This document shows, piece by piece, positions 53,688 through 62,262 of a stretch of 64,000 nt of DNA. The notes beneath the pieces were generated by a model. It was not told where the DNA came from. It worked only from the letters and a program-made list of their open reading frames with translations, and made no database searches. This DNA comes from Bradyrhizobium acaciae (GTDB taxonomy: Bacteria > Pseudomonadota > Alphaproteobacteria > Rhizobiales > Xanthobacteraceae). The DNA is taken from NCBI RefSeq assembly GCF_020889785.1, contig NZ_JACMYK010000017.1, positions 20,551-84,550 of the forward strand, given 5' to 3'. Position 1 is the first letter of the stretch, and every line of letters starts with the position of its first letter. Both the position numbers and the translations under genes were made by a program.

Positions 53688-54004
53688 AGATGGAATTCGG
53701 CGCGCCATCCAAGAGGAATGGTTGAGCCCTGATGACGTTCGAAAAGTACAGCGGCCCGGGTAATCCCGATTCTATCCACACTTGGCAAATGCGAAGGCCG
53801 CTGTCGGCTCAAAAAACGGCCCCAGCGAGGGGACACCGAGGCCAAGTCTACATACGTCATATCCGGCGTACCCGGCGGGGAAGACGCCAGACCGGAAGCT
53901 AACCGGCGCCGAATGCACCTCGTTCCGCAAGTGAGCGAAATTAACCTGTGTAACTGACTCCGGCGAGTTCCCAGCGCATCTTTAGGGCGATTGGGTGGGC
54001 CGCC
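53688..54004. other. Intergenic, no supported gene
   Basis: About 317 bases. A 56-codon frame starting ATGACGTTC near 53731 has an arginine-rich, unconvincing product and was not called. Nothing else recognised. Confidence 0.4.
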
Positions 54005-54190
54005 GTGAACGAGTACCGCATCTACATTCTAGATGACGAAGGCCACGTTGATGCCCCGTCCATCAACGTCACATGCAAGTCCGATGACGAGGCCCTATCG
54101 TCCGCCCGCAAGTTCCTCGACAAAAACATCGTCGAAGTTTTTCGAGGGGCGCATCTAGTGGGCCGCCTCGTACCCACCAAGCGCAATTAA
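54005..54190 (+). CDS. Small hypothetical protein
   Basis: A 61-residue protein starting at GTG: MNEYRIYILDDEGHVDAP, a helix SDDEALSSARKFLDKN, then VEVFRGAHLVGRL. The strand-helix-strand pattern is shared by many small rhizobial proteins that I recognise only as a type; no function is known. Confidence 0.55.
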   Translation: MNEYRIYILDDEGHVDAPSINVTCKSDDEALSSARKFLDKNIVEVFRGAHLVGRLVPTKRN

Positions 54191-54435
54191 TCCCAGAGCG
54201 CAGTGTCCTGGTTGTTCTTCCGAGTGTCCTAACCAGGACAGCACCCGGCGGCGGGTGAGGTAGCCGGGTCATGGAACCGGCTACGGGAGCCGGTAGCGCA
54301 GGAATATCGTTGCTACTGCAACTATTTACTCGTGCCGCGCGGAAACCTCTGCTATCCCGCTACCAGCATCCGTGTGGGCAGGCGCATCGCCGCCGATCAC
54401 GCCCGCACGGCCAAGAACGGTTTTGGGGAGGCCAC

Positions 54436-55770
54436 ATGTCCATCGAACTATCCGCGCGTTCGCGCGGCGCTGAACTGTCGGATGAGGAACGCAAGGTTCT
54501 CACGGCAACGCTCGTCGGCACCACGATCGAGTGGTACGACTTCTTCGTCTACGCGCAGGCCGCTGGCCTCGTGTTCGGCGCACTGTTCTTCGCACCGATG
54601 AACGCGAACAATCCGCTGCTGGCGCAGATCATCTCGTTCGCGACGCTCGGCCTCTCCTTCCTGTTCCGTCCGCTCGGGGCCATTGTCTGCGGCCATCTCG
54701 GCGACCGCTTCGGGCGCAAGAACATGCTCGTCGTCACGCTGCTCTTGATGGGGGCTGCGACCGCGCTGGTCGGCCTGTTGCCGACCTACGCGCAGATCGG
54801 CGCCTGGGCGCCGGCACTCCTTATTCTGCTCCGCATCCTGCAGGGTTTCTCGGCCGGCGGCGAGTGGGGCGGCGCGGCGCTGATGGCGGTGGAATCGGCT
54901 CCGCTCAACAAGCGCAGCTTCTTCGGCTCGTTCCCGCAGATCGGCACGCCGCTCGGCATGATCCTGGCGACCGGCGTGCTGTGGGTGCTGACCACGATGC
55001 TCGGAAAGCAGGCGATGATCGAATGGGGCTGGCGGATTCCGTTCCTGCTGTCGATCCTCCTGATCGTCGTCGGCATCGTGATCCGCCGCACGGTTGAAGA
55101 GTCTCCGGTGTTCAAGGCGATGCAGCGCCGGCACAAGGAATCCTCTGCGCCGCTCAAGGAGCTGATGCGCAATCACAGTAAGGAGATCCTGCGCACCGCG
55201 TTGATCTTCATGGCCAACAATGCGGCCGGCTACATCCTGATCGCGTTCATCATCAGCTATGGCGCCAACACGCTGAAGATGCCGTCCGAGCAGCTGCTCT
55301 TGATCGGCACGCTGGCGGCGGTGAGCTGGTTCATCTTCACGCTGCTGGGCGGCATCCTCGGCGACAAGATCGGCCGCGTCCGCTGTTTCCAGATCGGCTA
55401 CACCCTGATGGTGCTGTGGGCGGTGCCGATGTGGTTCCTGATCGACAGCAAGAATCTGTTGCTGTTCTTCGTCAGCGCCGTCGGCCTCACCATTGCGCTC
55501 GGCCTGTCCTATGGCCCGCAGGCCGCGCTCTATGCCGAGCTGTTTCCGGCCAAGGTGCGCTATTCGGGCGTCTCGATCGGCTATGCGCTCGGCGCCATCT
55601 TCGGCGGCGCCTTCGCGCCGATGATCGCGCAATGGATCATCGGCACCTACGGCGAGTCCTGGCGCGTCGGCGTCTACATCGCGGTGCTGTCGCTGATCTC
55701 GCTGATCACGGTGTCGACGATCAGGGATCCGCAAGGCGTCGATCTGAACGTGAAGGATGCGGGCGGGTAG
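54436..55770 (+). CDS. MHS-family metabolite:H+ symporter
   Basis: A 444-residue major-facilitator protein of the metabolite:H+ symporter group (relatives include ShiA, KgtP and ProP). Signature segments: GTTIEWYDFFVYAQAAG, FRPLGAIVCGHLGDRFGRKNMLV, GGEWGGAALMAVE and YGPQAALYAELFPAKVRYSG. TTGGGGAGG precedes the ATG. Substrate unknown; these proteins move organic acids or osmolytes. It converges on the racemase gene. Confidence 0.92.
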   Translation: MSIELSARSRGAELSDEERKVLTATLVGTTIEWYDFFVYAQAAGLVFGALFFAPMNANNPLLAQIISFATLGLSFLFRPLGAIVCGHLGDRFGRKNMLVVTLLLMGAATALVGLLPTYAQIGAWAPALLILLRILQGFSAGGEWGGAALMAVESAPLNKRSFFGSFPQIGTPLGMILATGVLWVLTTMLGKQAMIEWGWRIPFLLSILLIVVGIVIRRTVEESPVFKAMQRRHKESSAPLKELMRNHSKEILRTALIFMANNAAGYILIAFIISYGANTLKMPSEQLLLIGTLAAVSWFIFTLLGGILGDKIGRVRCFQIGYTLMVLWAVPMWFLIDSKNLLLFFVSAVGLTIALGLSYGPQAALYAELFPAKVRYSGVSIGYALGAIFGGAFAPMIAQWIIGTYGESWRVGVYIAVLSLISLITVSTIRDPQGVDLNVKDAGG

Positions 55771-55783
55771 CGCTGCAGGGGCG

Positions 55784-56416
55784 CTAACCGCCAAGCAACG
55801 CCTTCAACTTCAACACCGCGCTGTCGGGCGTCGTCAGCACCTCGCGGCCGGTGACCTCGGCGACGCGCTCGGCCGCCGGCGCCATGCTGTACTGGGCGAG
55901 CGCGATCAGATCGCAGTCGCGCAAATCGCGGCTGGCCTCGACCAAGATGCGGTCGTGCTCGGCACGATCGCCGCGGTCGAGCGCCGCCAGCGCACCCTCG
56001 GCGAGTTTCGGCACCAGCGTGACCGAGGACGGGAATTCCGGCGGCATCGACACCAGTGTCGGCGGGAAGGTCGAGAGCAGGCCGATGCGCTTTCCCTTGG
56101 CGACCGCTTGTTCAATCATCGCCTCGTTCGGCTTCAGCACCGGCATCGGCGCGTGCGCGCGCGCCACCGCCTCGATGCAGGGGCCGAACGCCGAGCACGT
56201 GAACAGGATGCCGCTGGCGCCGGTGCTTGCTGCATAGCGGCCCATGGTGAGGAACCGCTCGGTCATTCGCTCGGTGAGCTTGCCGTCGCGTGCAAGATCG
56301 GCCGACAGGCTGTCGTCGAGCAAATTCATCAGCCGCGCCTCGGGCCAATGACGCGCGAACGACGCCTCGATCGGCACGATCGAGTGTTTCAGGGCGTGAA
56401 TTAGCGTGATGCGCAT
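55784..56416 (-). CDS. Asp/Glu/hydantoin racemase-family protein
   Basis: A 210-residue member of the aspartate/glutamate racemase superfamily. The first catalytic-Cys segment is present (GILFTCSAFGPCIEA). At the second site the sequence reads LIALAQYSMA, without Cys, which points to a maleate-isomerase- or decarboxylase-like activity, or loss of racemisation. It follows the binding-protein gene in the same direction, separated by a hairpin repeat. Confidence 0.8.
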   Translation of the reverse strand: MRITLIHALKHSIVPIEASFARHWPEARLMNLLDDSLSADLARDGKLTERMTERFLTMGRYAASTGASGILFTCSAFGPCIEAVARAHAPMPVLKPNEAMIEQAVAKGKRIGLLSTFPPTLVSMPPEFPSSVTLVPKLAEGALAALDRGDRAEHDRILVEASRDLRDCDLIALAQYSMAPAAERVAEVTGREVLTTPDSAVLKLKALLGG

Positions 56417-56437
56417 GAGCTGTTGCCGATTGATCTG

Positions 56438-56464
56438 CCTCTCCCCGCTCTTCGCGGGGAGAGG
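56438..56464. terminator. Hairpin repeat between the binding-protein and racemase genes
   Basis: Perfect 11-base arms CCTCTCCCCGC and GCGGGGAGAGG with loop TCTTC. Such units are dispersed in related genomes. Located 10 bases past the binding-protein stop, it can act as a partial terminator or protect the upstream message. Confidence 0.6.
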
Positions 56465-56473
56465 CGAAGAGCG

Positions 56474-57484
56474 TTACTTGAACGGGATCGCGTACATCAA
56501 TCCGCCCTTGCTCCAGGTGCCGTTGAGGCCGCGTTCGAGCTTCAGCGGGCTGGCCTTGCCGACATTGCGCTCGAAGATCTCGCCGTAATTGCCGCCAGCC
56601 TTGATCGCTGCGACCAGCCATTTGTTGTCGAGGCCGAGCCGCGAGCCGAGATCGCCGGATGCGCCGAGCAGGCGCTGGATCGCCGGGACCTGCGACTTCG
56701 TCATCTCGTCGACATTGGCCTGCGTGACGCCGAGCTCTTCGGCTTCGACCAGGCCGTAATGCAGCCAGGTGATGATGTCGCTCCACACTTCGTCGCCGTT
56801 GCGGGTGAACGGGCCGAGCGGCTCCTTGCTGATGGTCTGCGGCAGCACGACATAGTCGTCGGCCTTCGGCGCTGCGGTTGCGACCGCGCCGGCGAGCGCC
56901 GATGCGTCCTGGGTCATGGCATCGCAGCGGCCGCCGAAGAAGGTCTGGTACATGGTGTCGGGGCGATCGAACACCAGCGGCTTCCAGTCGATGCCGTTGG
57001 CGCGGCCGTAATCGCCGAGCGTCACCTCATGCGTGGTGCCCTGCGCGACGCAGACGGTGGCGCCCTTGAGGTCCTTCAGCTCCTTCACGCCGAGGTCCTT
57101 CTTCACCACAAAGCCCTGGCCGTCGTAGAAATTGACCGGGCCCTGGCGCAGGCCGAGCGTGGTGCCGCGCAGATAGGTCTGCGTCGAGTTGCGGTAGAGC
57201 ACGTCGATCTCGCCGGACTGCAGCGCGGTGAAGCGGTTCTGCGCGGTCAATGCGACGTAGCGCACCTTGGCGGGATCGCCGAGAATGCCGGCGGCGAGCG
57301 CGCGGCAGTAGTCGACATCGAGGCCCTTGAAGTTGCCCTGCGAGTCCGGCGCCGAGAAGCCGGCAAAGCCGGTCGAGACGCCGCACACCAGCGTGCCGCG
57401 CTGCTTGATGGTGTCGAGCGTCGCCGCGCTTGCGCTCGCGACGCCGGCGACCAGAACGGCTGCGGTAATCAATCCCCTGTACAT
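56474..57484 (-). CDS. Amino acid ABC transporter binding protein (AapJ-like)
   Basis: A 336-residue periplasmic protein of the polar amino acid class. Signal peptide TAAVLVAGVASASA, then TLDTIKQRGTLVCGVSTGFAGFSAPDS, KGLDVDYCRALAAGI and the AapJ-type C-terminus GGLMYAIPFK. AGGAGGTG stands close to the ATG at 57484. It fits the two Aap-like permeases encoded at 59.8-62.1 kb. Confidence 0.9.
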   Translation of the reverse strand: MYRGLITAAVLVAGVASASAATLDTIKQRGTLVCGVSTGFAGFSAPDSQGNFKGLDVDYCRALAAGILGDPAKVRYVALTAQNRFTALQSGEIDVLYRNSTQTYLRGTTLGLRQGPVNFYDGQGFVVKKDLGVKELKDLKGATVCVAQGTTHEVTLGDYGRANGIDWKPLVFDRPDTMYQTFFGGRCDAMTQDASALAGAVATAAPKADDYVVLPQTISKEPLGPFTRNGDEVWSDIITWLHYGLVEAEELGVTQANVDEMTKSQVPAIQRLLGASGDLGSRLGLDNKWLVAAIKAGGNYGEIFERNVGKASPLKLERGLNGTWSKGGLMYAIPFK

Positions 57485-57497
57485 TTTACACCTCCTC

Positions 57498-58847
57498 CTA
57501 GTGACCAACATCTTTCAACGCGCTGTCTACCGCAGCGCCGAGCCTTTCGACGATCATGTCGATGTCGCCGGAAGTTGCGATATAGGGCGGGGCGAGCAGC
57601 ACATGGTCGCCGCGCTGGCCGTCGGCGGTACCTCCCGACGGATAGCAGCCGAGGCCGCCGGCGAACGCCGCCGACTTGATCCGCTGATGCAGCTTCAGCT
57701 TGGGATCGAACGGTTGCCGGGTGCCGCGGTCGGCGACCAGCTCGATCCCCCAGAACAGTCCGCGGCCCCTGATGTCGCCGACATGGCGATGGTTGCCGAA
57801 GCGTTCGATCAGCCGCTGCTCGAGTTGGCGGCCGCGCTCCTTGACCTGGTCGAGCAGTCTCTCCTCGGCGATCGTTTTCTGCACTTCGAGCGCGGCGGCG
57901 CAGGCGAGCGGATGCGCGAGATACGTATGGCCGTGCTGGAACGCGCCGGAGCCGTTGCGCACGGTATCGACGATGCTGCTGCCCGCAAGCATCGCGCCGA
58001 TCGGCTGATAGCCGCCGCCGAGGCCCTTGGCGATCGCCTGGATGTCGGGCGAGATGCCTTCCTGCTCCCACGCATGCAGCGTTCCGGTACGGCCCATGCC
58101 GCACATCACCTCGTCGAGGATGAGCAGCGCGCCGTGGCGGCTGCAGATCTCGCGCACCGCCTTGAAGTAACCTTCCGGCGCCGGCACGCAGCCGGCGGTG
58201 GCGCCGACCACGGGCTCGGCGATGAAGGCGGCGACATTCTCAGGGCCGAGCCGCTGAAACTCGGCTTCCAGTTCGGCGGCGAGCCGCGCCACGAACGCGG
58301 CCTCCGATTCATCGTCGCGCTTCTCGTGATAGGCGAAGGCGGGCGTGACGTGGCTGAACGAGGGCGACAGCAGCGGCGCGTAGGGCTCGCGGCGCCAGGC
58401 ATTGCCGCCGGCCGACAGCGCGCCGAGCGTATTGCCGTGATAGCTCTGGCGGCGCGCGATGAAGCGCGCGCGCTTCGGCTCGCCGCGCTCGATGAAATAT
58501 TGCCGCGCCAGCTTGATCGAGGCCTCGATCGCCTCCGATCCGCCGCTGACGAAATAGACATAGCCGAGGCCGCCGGGCTCGTGGCCGACCAGCCGCTCGG
58601 CGAGCTCTTCCGCAGGCTCGGAAGAGAAGAAGCCGGTGTGGGCATAGGCAATCTTCGATGCCTGCCTGGCGATCGCGGCCAGGATCCGCGGATGCTGATG
58701 GCCGAGACACGACACCGCGGCGCCGCCGGAGGAATCGAGAATGCGGTGGCCATCCTCCGCGATCAGCCAGACGCCGTCGCCGCCAATCGCTTTCGGCGGG
58801 GTCTCGCGCAGGCTTCGGTGCATCACGCGGCTCTTGTCGGCGGCCAT
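57498..58847 (-). CDS. Class III (omega) aminotransferase
   Basis: A 449-residue pyridoxal-phosphate enzyme. GYVYFVSGGSEAIEASIKLA (phosphate site), RQSYHGNTLGAL, LLILDEVMCGMGRTG (Asp to the ring nitrogen) and the Schiff-base lysine in DIQAIAKGLGGGYQPIGAM. AAGGATAAG precedes the ATG at 58847. It lies 13 bases upstream of the binding-protein gene and five past the regulator, all leftward. Substrate probably an amino acid or amine taken up by the linked transporter. Confidence 0.92.
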   Translation of the reverse strand: MAADKSRVMHRSLRETPPKAIGGDGVWLIAEDGHRILDSSGGAAVSCLGHQHPRILAAIARQASKIAYAHTGFFSSEPAEELAERLVGHEPGGLGYVYFVSGGSEAIEASIKLARQYFIERGEPKRARFIARRQSYHGNTLGALSAGGNAWRREPYAPLLSPSFSHVTPAFAYHEKRDDESEAAFVARLAAELEAEFQRLGPENVAAFIAEPVVGATAGCVPAPEGYFKAVREICSRHGALLILDEVMCGMGRTGTLHAWEQEGISPDIQAIAKGLGGGYQPIGAMLAGSSIVDTVRNGSGAFQHGHTYLAHPLACAAALEVQKTIAEERLLDQVKERGRQLEQRLIERFGNHRHVGDIRGRGLFWGIELVADRGTRQPFDPKLKLHQRIKSAAFAGGLGCYPSGGTADGQRGDHVLLAPPYIATSGDIDMIVERLGAAVDSALKDVGH

Positions 58848-58852
58848 GATAC

Positions 58853-59727
58853 TTATCCTTTCTCGACGGTATATTGCGACATCCTGGCAAGCCGGCCCTC
58901 GGTCTCCTCCAGCTTGCGTTTTGCGCCTGCGCCGCCCAGCGTGAAGGCGACGGCCGCGAGCGACTGGGCGACGGCGATCGCGCCGGTGAGGCTCGGGAAG
59001 AAGCCGGGCGAGGAGGCGGCCTCGAACAGCAAGAGATGATCGGCGCCTTCGGCCATCGGCGCCGTGATCGTATCGGCGATCGCGATCAGCGTGGCGCGCG
59101 CTGATGTGCCGCACGCGCCGTCTCGACGCTGACCAGCGTGTAGGGCGCGAAACCGATCACGACCACGGCGTCGTCTGAGCGGAAGGCGCCATGGTCGAGA
59201 TCGAACGGGCCGGAACCGCCGACCAGTTGCACCGCGTCGGGGCGGAACAGGCGGAGCTGGTAGGTCAACAGCTCCGCAACGCCGCGGCAGCTGCGGAAGC
59301 CTGTGATCCAGATCCGGTTGGCTGCGTGCAGCGCACGCGCGGCGTCCGCAATCGCGCTCGCGGAAATGCGCGCAAGCCCCGCGGCTTCAGCCTCGAGCTT
59401 GTCGTGCACCAATTTGACATCGGCATTCGGCCCGGCGCGGCGGCTCTTCGCGCGGCCGGAGAACGGCGAGCCCTGCGCCGGTCGCCGCGCCTCGGTGAGT
59501 GCGGCGCGCAATTCGTCCCAGCCTGAATAGCCGAGCGCCTTTGCCAGACGGGTAAAGGATGCAGGATCGGCGCCGGCGACGGAGGCAAGCTCGCGCATCG
59601 AGCGGGTGGTGGCGTCGTAGTCATTGGCGGCGACGAACCGGCCGACCTCCTGCAAGCGCATCGGCAGCGAGGGCAGTGCGCTGCACAATTCGTTCAGGGG
59701 CGATGGTTTCGGCTGAGCCTGGGCCAT
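58853..59727 (-). pseudogene. RpiR/MurR-family regulator, interrupted by a -1 frameshift
   Basis: HTH-RpiR plus SIS-domain regulator. The first frame, from ATG 59727, holds the helix-turn-helix (TTRSMRELASVAGADPASFTRLAKALG) and the first half of the SIS domain (IWITGFRSCRGVAELLTYQL). It goes out of register after AHQR and stops at 59086. The next frame continues as TLIAIADTITAPMAEGADHLLLFEAA to the end. Restoring one G near 59099-59103 (in a GCGCGCC run) gives about 291 residues, the family length. A strong inverted repeat upstream is the probable operator. Confidence 0.85.
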
Positions 59728-59731
59728 GAAA

Positions 59732-59768
59732 CATATGTTGCATGAATATTAATTTGGTGCAACATATG
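59732..59768. promoter_or_regulatory. Inverted repeat between the RpiR gene and the permeases
   Basis: Perfect 11-base arms CATATGTTGCA and TGCAACATATG separated by 15 AT-rich bases, five bases upstream of the RpiR start and 57 before the permease GTG. Very likely an operator for both directions. Confidence 0.7.
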
Positions 59769-59825
59769 AAGTGCGCAGTCTGGAGCTTCCCGTTCCGATG
59801 CAATCCTCACAAGGATCCTTGTGCT

Positions 59826-61013
59826 GTGACGACATCGACGCCGAAACGCCCTCCCGCCCGGCCCTGGCGGCTTTCGCTCAGCGATCCCCGCGTCGCCGGC
59901 CTGTTCTGGCAGGTCCTGGTGGTCGGAATCGCAGTCGCCATCGTCGTCTGGCTGTGGTCGAACGCGGTGCATAATCTCTCGGTGCGGCGCATCTCGACCG
60001 GCTTTGCCTTCCTCGGCCGTGAAGCCGGCATGCCGATCGCGGATTCCTGGATCGACTACACCCCGAAGAACACCTATCTGCGCGCCTTCATCGTCGGCAT
60101 CGTCAACACGCTGCGCGTGGCCGTCATCGGCATCGTGCTGGCGACCGTGATCGGTACGCTGGTCGGTATCGCGCGGCTGTCGTCGAACTGGTTGCTGGCG
60201 CGGCTCGCCGCCGTCTATGTCGAGGTGCTGCGCGACCTGCCGCTGCTGCTGCAGCTGCTGTTCTGGTACGTGCTGATGCAGGGCCTGCCGGCAGCGCGCC
60301 AGGCGTTCAAGCCGATCGAGGGAGTGTTCCTCTCCAATCGCGGGCTGATCCTGCCGTCGGTCCCGCTGCAGGAGGCCAATTGGTGGACCATCCTTGCGCT
60401 GGTCGCCGGCCTTATCGTGCTCCATCTCGTCAGGCGCCGCCTGATCGCGCAGCAGATGCTCGACGGCCGGGCGCGGCCGGCCTGGCCTTACGCGCTCGGC
60501 CTCGTCGTCGTGCTGCCCGCGCTGGTGTCGTTGCTTATGGGCGCAAGCTGGAGCATCACGCTGCCCGAGCTGCGCGGCTTCAACTTCGTCGGCGGCTTGA
60601 CGCTCGCGCCGGAATATTTCGCGCTGCTGATCGCGCTCGTCACCTATACCTCGGCCTTCATTGCAGAGATCGTGCGCAGCGGCATCCAGGCGGTGCCGCG
60701 CGGCCAGTCGGAGGCCGCCAAGGCGCTCGGGCTGAAGCGCGGCTTCGTGCTGCAGCACATCGTGCTGCCGCAGGCGCTGCGCGTCATCATCCCGCCGATG
60801 ACCAGCCAGTATCTCAACCTGACCAAGAATTCGTCGCTCGCGGTCGCGGTCGGCTATCAGGACATCGTCTCGATCGCCAACACCACGCTGAACCAGACCG
60901 GGCAGGCGATCGAGTCGATCGCGCTGATCATGATGGTGTTCCTCACCATCAGCCTCGGCATCAGCCTGTTCATGAACTGGTACAATGCGCGGATCGCGCT
61001 GGTGGAGCGCTGA
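59826..61013 (+). CDS. aapQ: Amino acid ABC transporter permease (AapQ-like)
   Basis: A 395-residue permease of the polar amino acid class; general L-amino acid (Aap) permeases are of this length. About eight membrane segments. The ATPase-contact loop is SEAAKALGLKRGFVLQHIVLPQALRV. The GTG at 59826 is chosen since AAGGAT precedes it; a frame open from 59742 overlaps the operator. It ends one base before the next permease ATG. Confidence 0.88.
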   Translation: MTTSTPKRPPARPWRLSLSDPRVAGLFWQVLVVGIAVAIVVWLWSNAVHNLSVRRISTGFAFLGREAGMPIADSWIDYTPKNTYLRAFIVGIVNTLRVAVIGIVLATVIGTLVGIARLSSNWLLARLAAVYVEVLRDLPLLLQLLFWYVLMQGLPAARQAFKPIEGVFLSNRGLILPSVPLQEANWWTILALVAGLIVLHLVRRRLIAQQMLDGRARPAWPYALGLVVVLPALVSLLMGASWSITLPELRGFNFVGGLTLAPEYFALLIALVTYTSAFIAEIVRSGIQAVPRGQSEAAKALGLKRGFVLQHIVLPQALRVIIPPMTSQYLNLTKNSSLAVAVGYQDIVSIANTTLNQTGQAIESIALIMMVFLTISLGISLFMNWYNARIALVER

Positions 61014-61014
61014 C

Positions 61015-62136
61015 ATGAGTTCGGTCGCCCACCTTCCGCAGGATCCGCTGCCGATCAGCCCGCGCCCCGCACCGCGGGCGCTCGGCGGCCATTTCACCGC
61101 GTGGCTGCGCGCCAACCTGTTCGCCTCGATCCCGTCCGGCATCATGACCTTGCTGCTGCTGTTCGTGCTCGGCAAGGCCTGCATCGGCCTCTGGCAATGG
61201 GGCATCGCCAACGCGGTCTGGGTCGTCTCCGGCAACGACACCAGCGCCTGCCGCGCGCTGCGCGGTGTCGGCGCCTGCTGGGCGGTGGTCCCGGAGAAGT
61301 ATCGCTTCATCCTGTTCGGCACCTATCCGTTCGATGAGCAGTGGCGGCCGGCGCTTGCGGTTGCGATCTTCATCGCGCTGTTCGCTGTGTCGAGCCGCCG
61401 CAGCTTCTGGCGCAAAGAGCTGTTCCTGCTGTGGGCCGCCGCCCTGGCCATGATCGGATGCCTGATGTGGGGCGGCTTCCTCGGTCTGTCCTTTGTCACC
61501 CAGGACCGCTGGGGCGGGCTGCCGGTGACGTTGATCCTCGCGACTTTCGGATTGGCGTTCGGCTTCCCGCTCGGCATCCTGGTCGCGCTCGGCCGCCGCT
61601 CGAAATTGCCGGCGATCCGCTCGCTCTGCGTGCTCTATGTCGAGCTGATCCGCGGCGTGCCGCTGATCAGCCTGTTGTTCATGGCGAGCGTGATGTTCCC
61701 GCTGTTCATGCCCGACGGCGTCAACATCGACAAACTCTTGCGCGCGCAGATCGCCTTCATCCTCTATGCCGGCGCCTATCTTGCGGAAGTCGTGCGCGGC
61801 GGCCTGCAGGCGGTGCCGCGCGGTCAATACGAGGCCGCCGATGCGCTCGGGCTATCCTACTGGGAGAAGCACGCGCTGATCGTGCTGCCGCAGGCGATCC
61901 GCCACGTCATCCCGCCGCTGGTCAACACCTTCATCGCCTTCTTCAAGGACACCAGCCTGGTCCTGATCATCGGCATTTTCGATCTCTTGACGACGGCGAA
62001 GACCGCGATCGTCGATCCGGCCTGGCAGTCCTTCAGCGTCGAGGTCTACGTCTTCGTCGGCGTGATCTACTTCGTGTTCTGCTTTGCGATGTCGCGCTAC
62101 AGCCGCAGCCTCGAGGCGCAACGCGGAACGAACTGA
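61015..62136 (+). CDS. aapM: Amino acid ABC transporter permease (AapM-like)
   Basis: A 373-residue permease that forms the heterodimer with the upstream gene product. Contact loop YEAADALGLSYWEKHALIVLPQAIRH. Pairing of two long permeases is the Aap arrangement, but no aapP ATPase gene follows; the next gene is a GntR regulator. The ATPase must come from elsewhere. Confidence 0.88.
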   Translation: MSSVAHLPQDPLPISPRPAPRALGGHFTAWLRANLFASIPSGIMTLLLLFVLGKACIGLWQWGIANAVWVVSGNDTSACRALRGVGACWAVVPEKYRFILFGTYPFDEQWRPALAVAIFIALFAVSSRRSFWRKELFLLWAAALAMIGCLMWGGFLGLSFVTQDRWGGLPVTLILATFGLAFGFPLGILVALGRRSKLPAIRSLCVLYVELIRGVPLISLLFMASVMFPLFMPDGVNIDKLLRAQIAFILYAGAYLAEVVRGGLQAVPRGQYEAADALGLSYWEKHALIVLPQAIRHVIPPLVNTFIAFFKDTSLVLIIGIFDLLTTAKTAIVDPAWQSFSVEVYVFVGVIYFVFCFAMSRYSRSLEAQRGTN

Positions 62137-62211
62137 GCGATCGTCGCTCGATTCCCCAAATGTTCAGTCTGCCGTCATGCCCATGATGAGCCCCGGGCAG
62201 GACGACCCTTT

Positions 62212-62225
62212 GGGGCGATCGCCCC
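62212..62225. terminator. Palindrome after the permease operon
   Basis: GGGGCGATCGCCCC, 75 bases past the AapM-like stop. Terminator-like, without a convincing T-run. Confidence 0.4.
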
Positions 62226-62246
62226 TTGCCAAGCCGTCCCGATCCT

Positions 62247-62262
62247 ATTTATGATCATAAAT
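62247..62262. promoter_or_regulatory. 16-base palindrome overlapping the GntR start
   Basis: Perfect palindrome ATTTATGATCATAAAT. Its last two bases are the first two of the ATG at 62261. Typical size and symmetry for a GntR/FadR operator; autoregulation is likely. Confidence 0.65.

Noticed and set aside
53731..53901. 56-codon frame in the gene-poor patch
   Set aside because: Arginine-rich product, no start signal, no recognisable pattern.
59694..61322. 542-codon minus-strand frame opposite the permeases
   Set aside because: Gln/Asp/Arg-rich shadow crossing the operator and two real genes.
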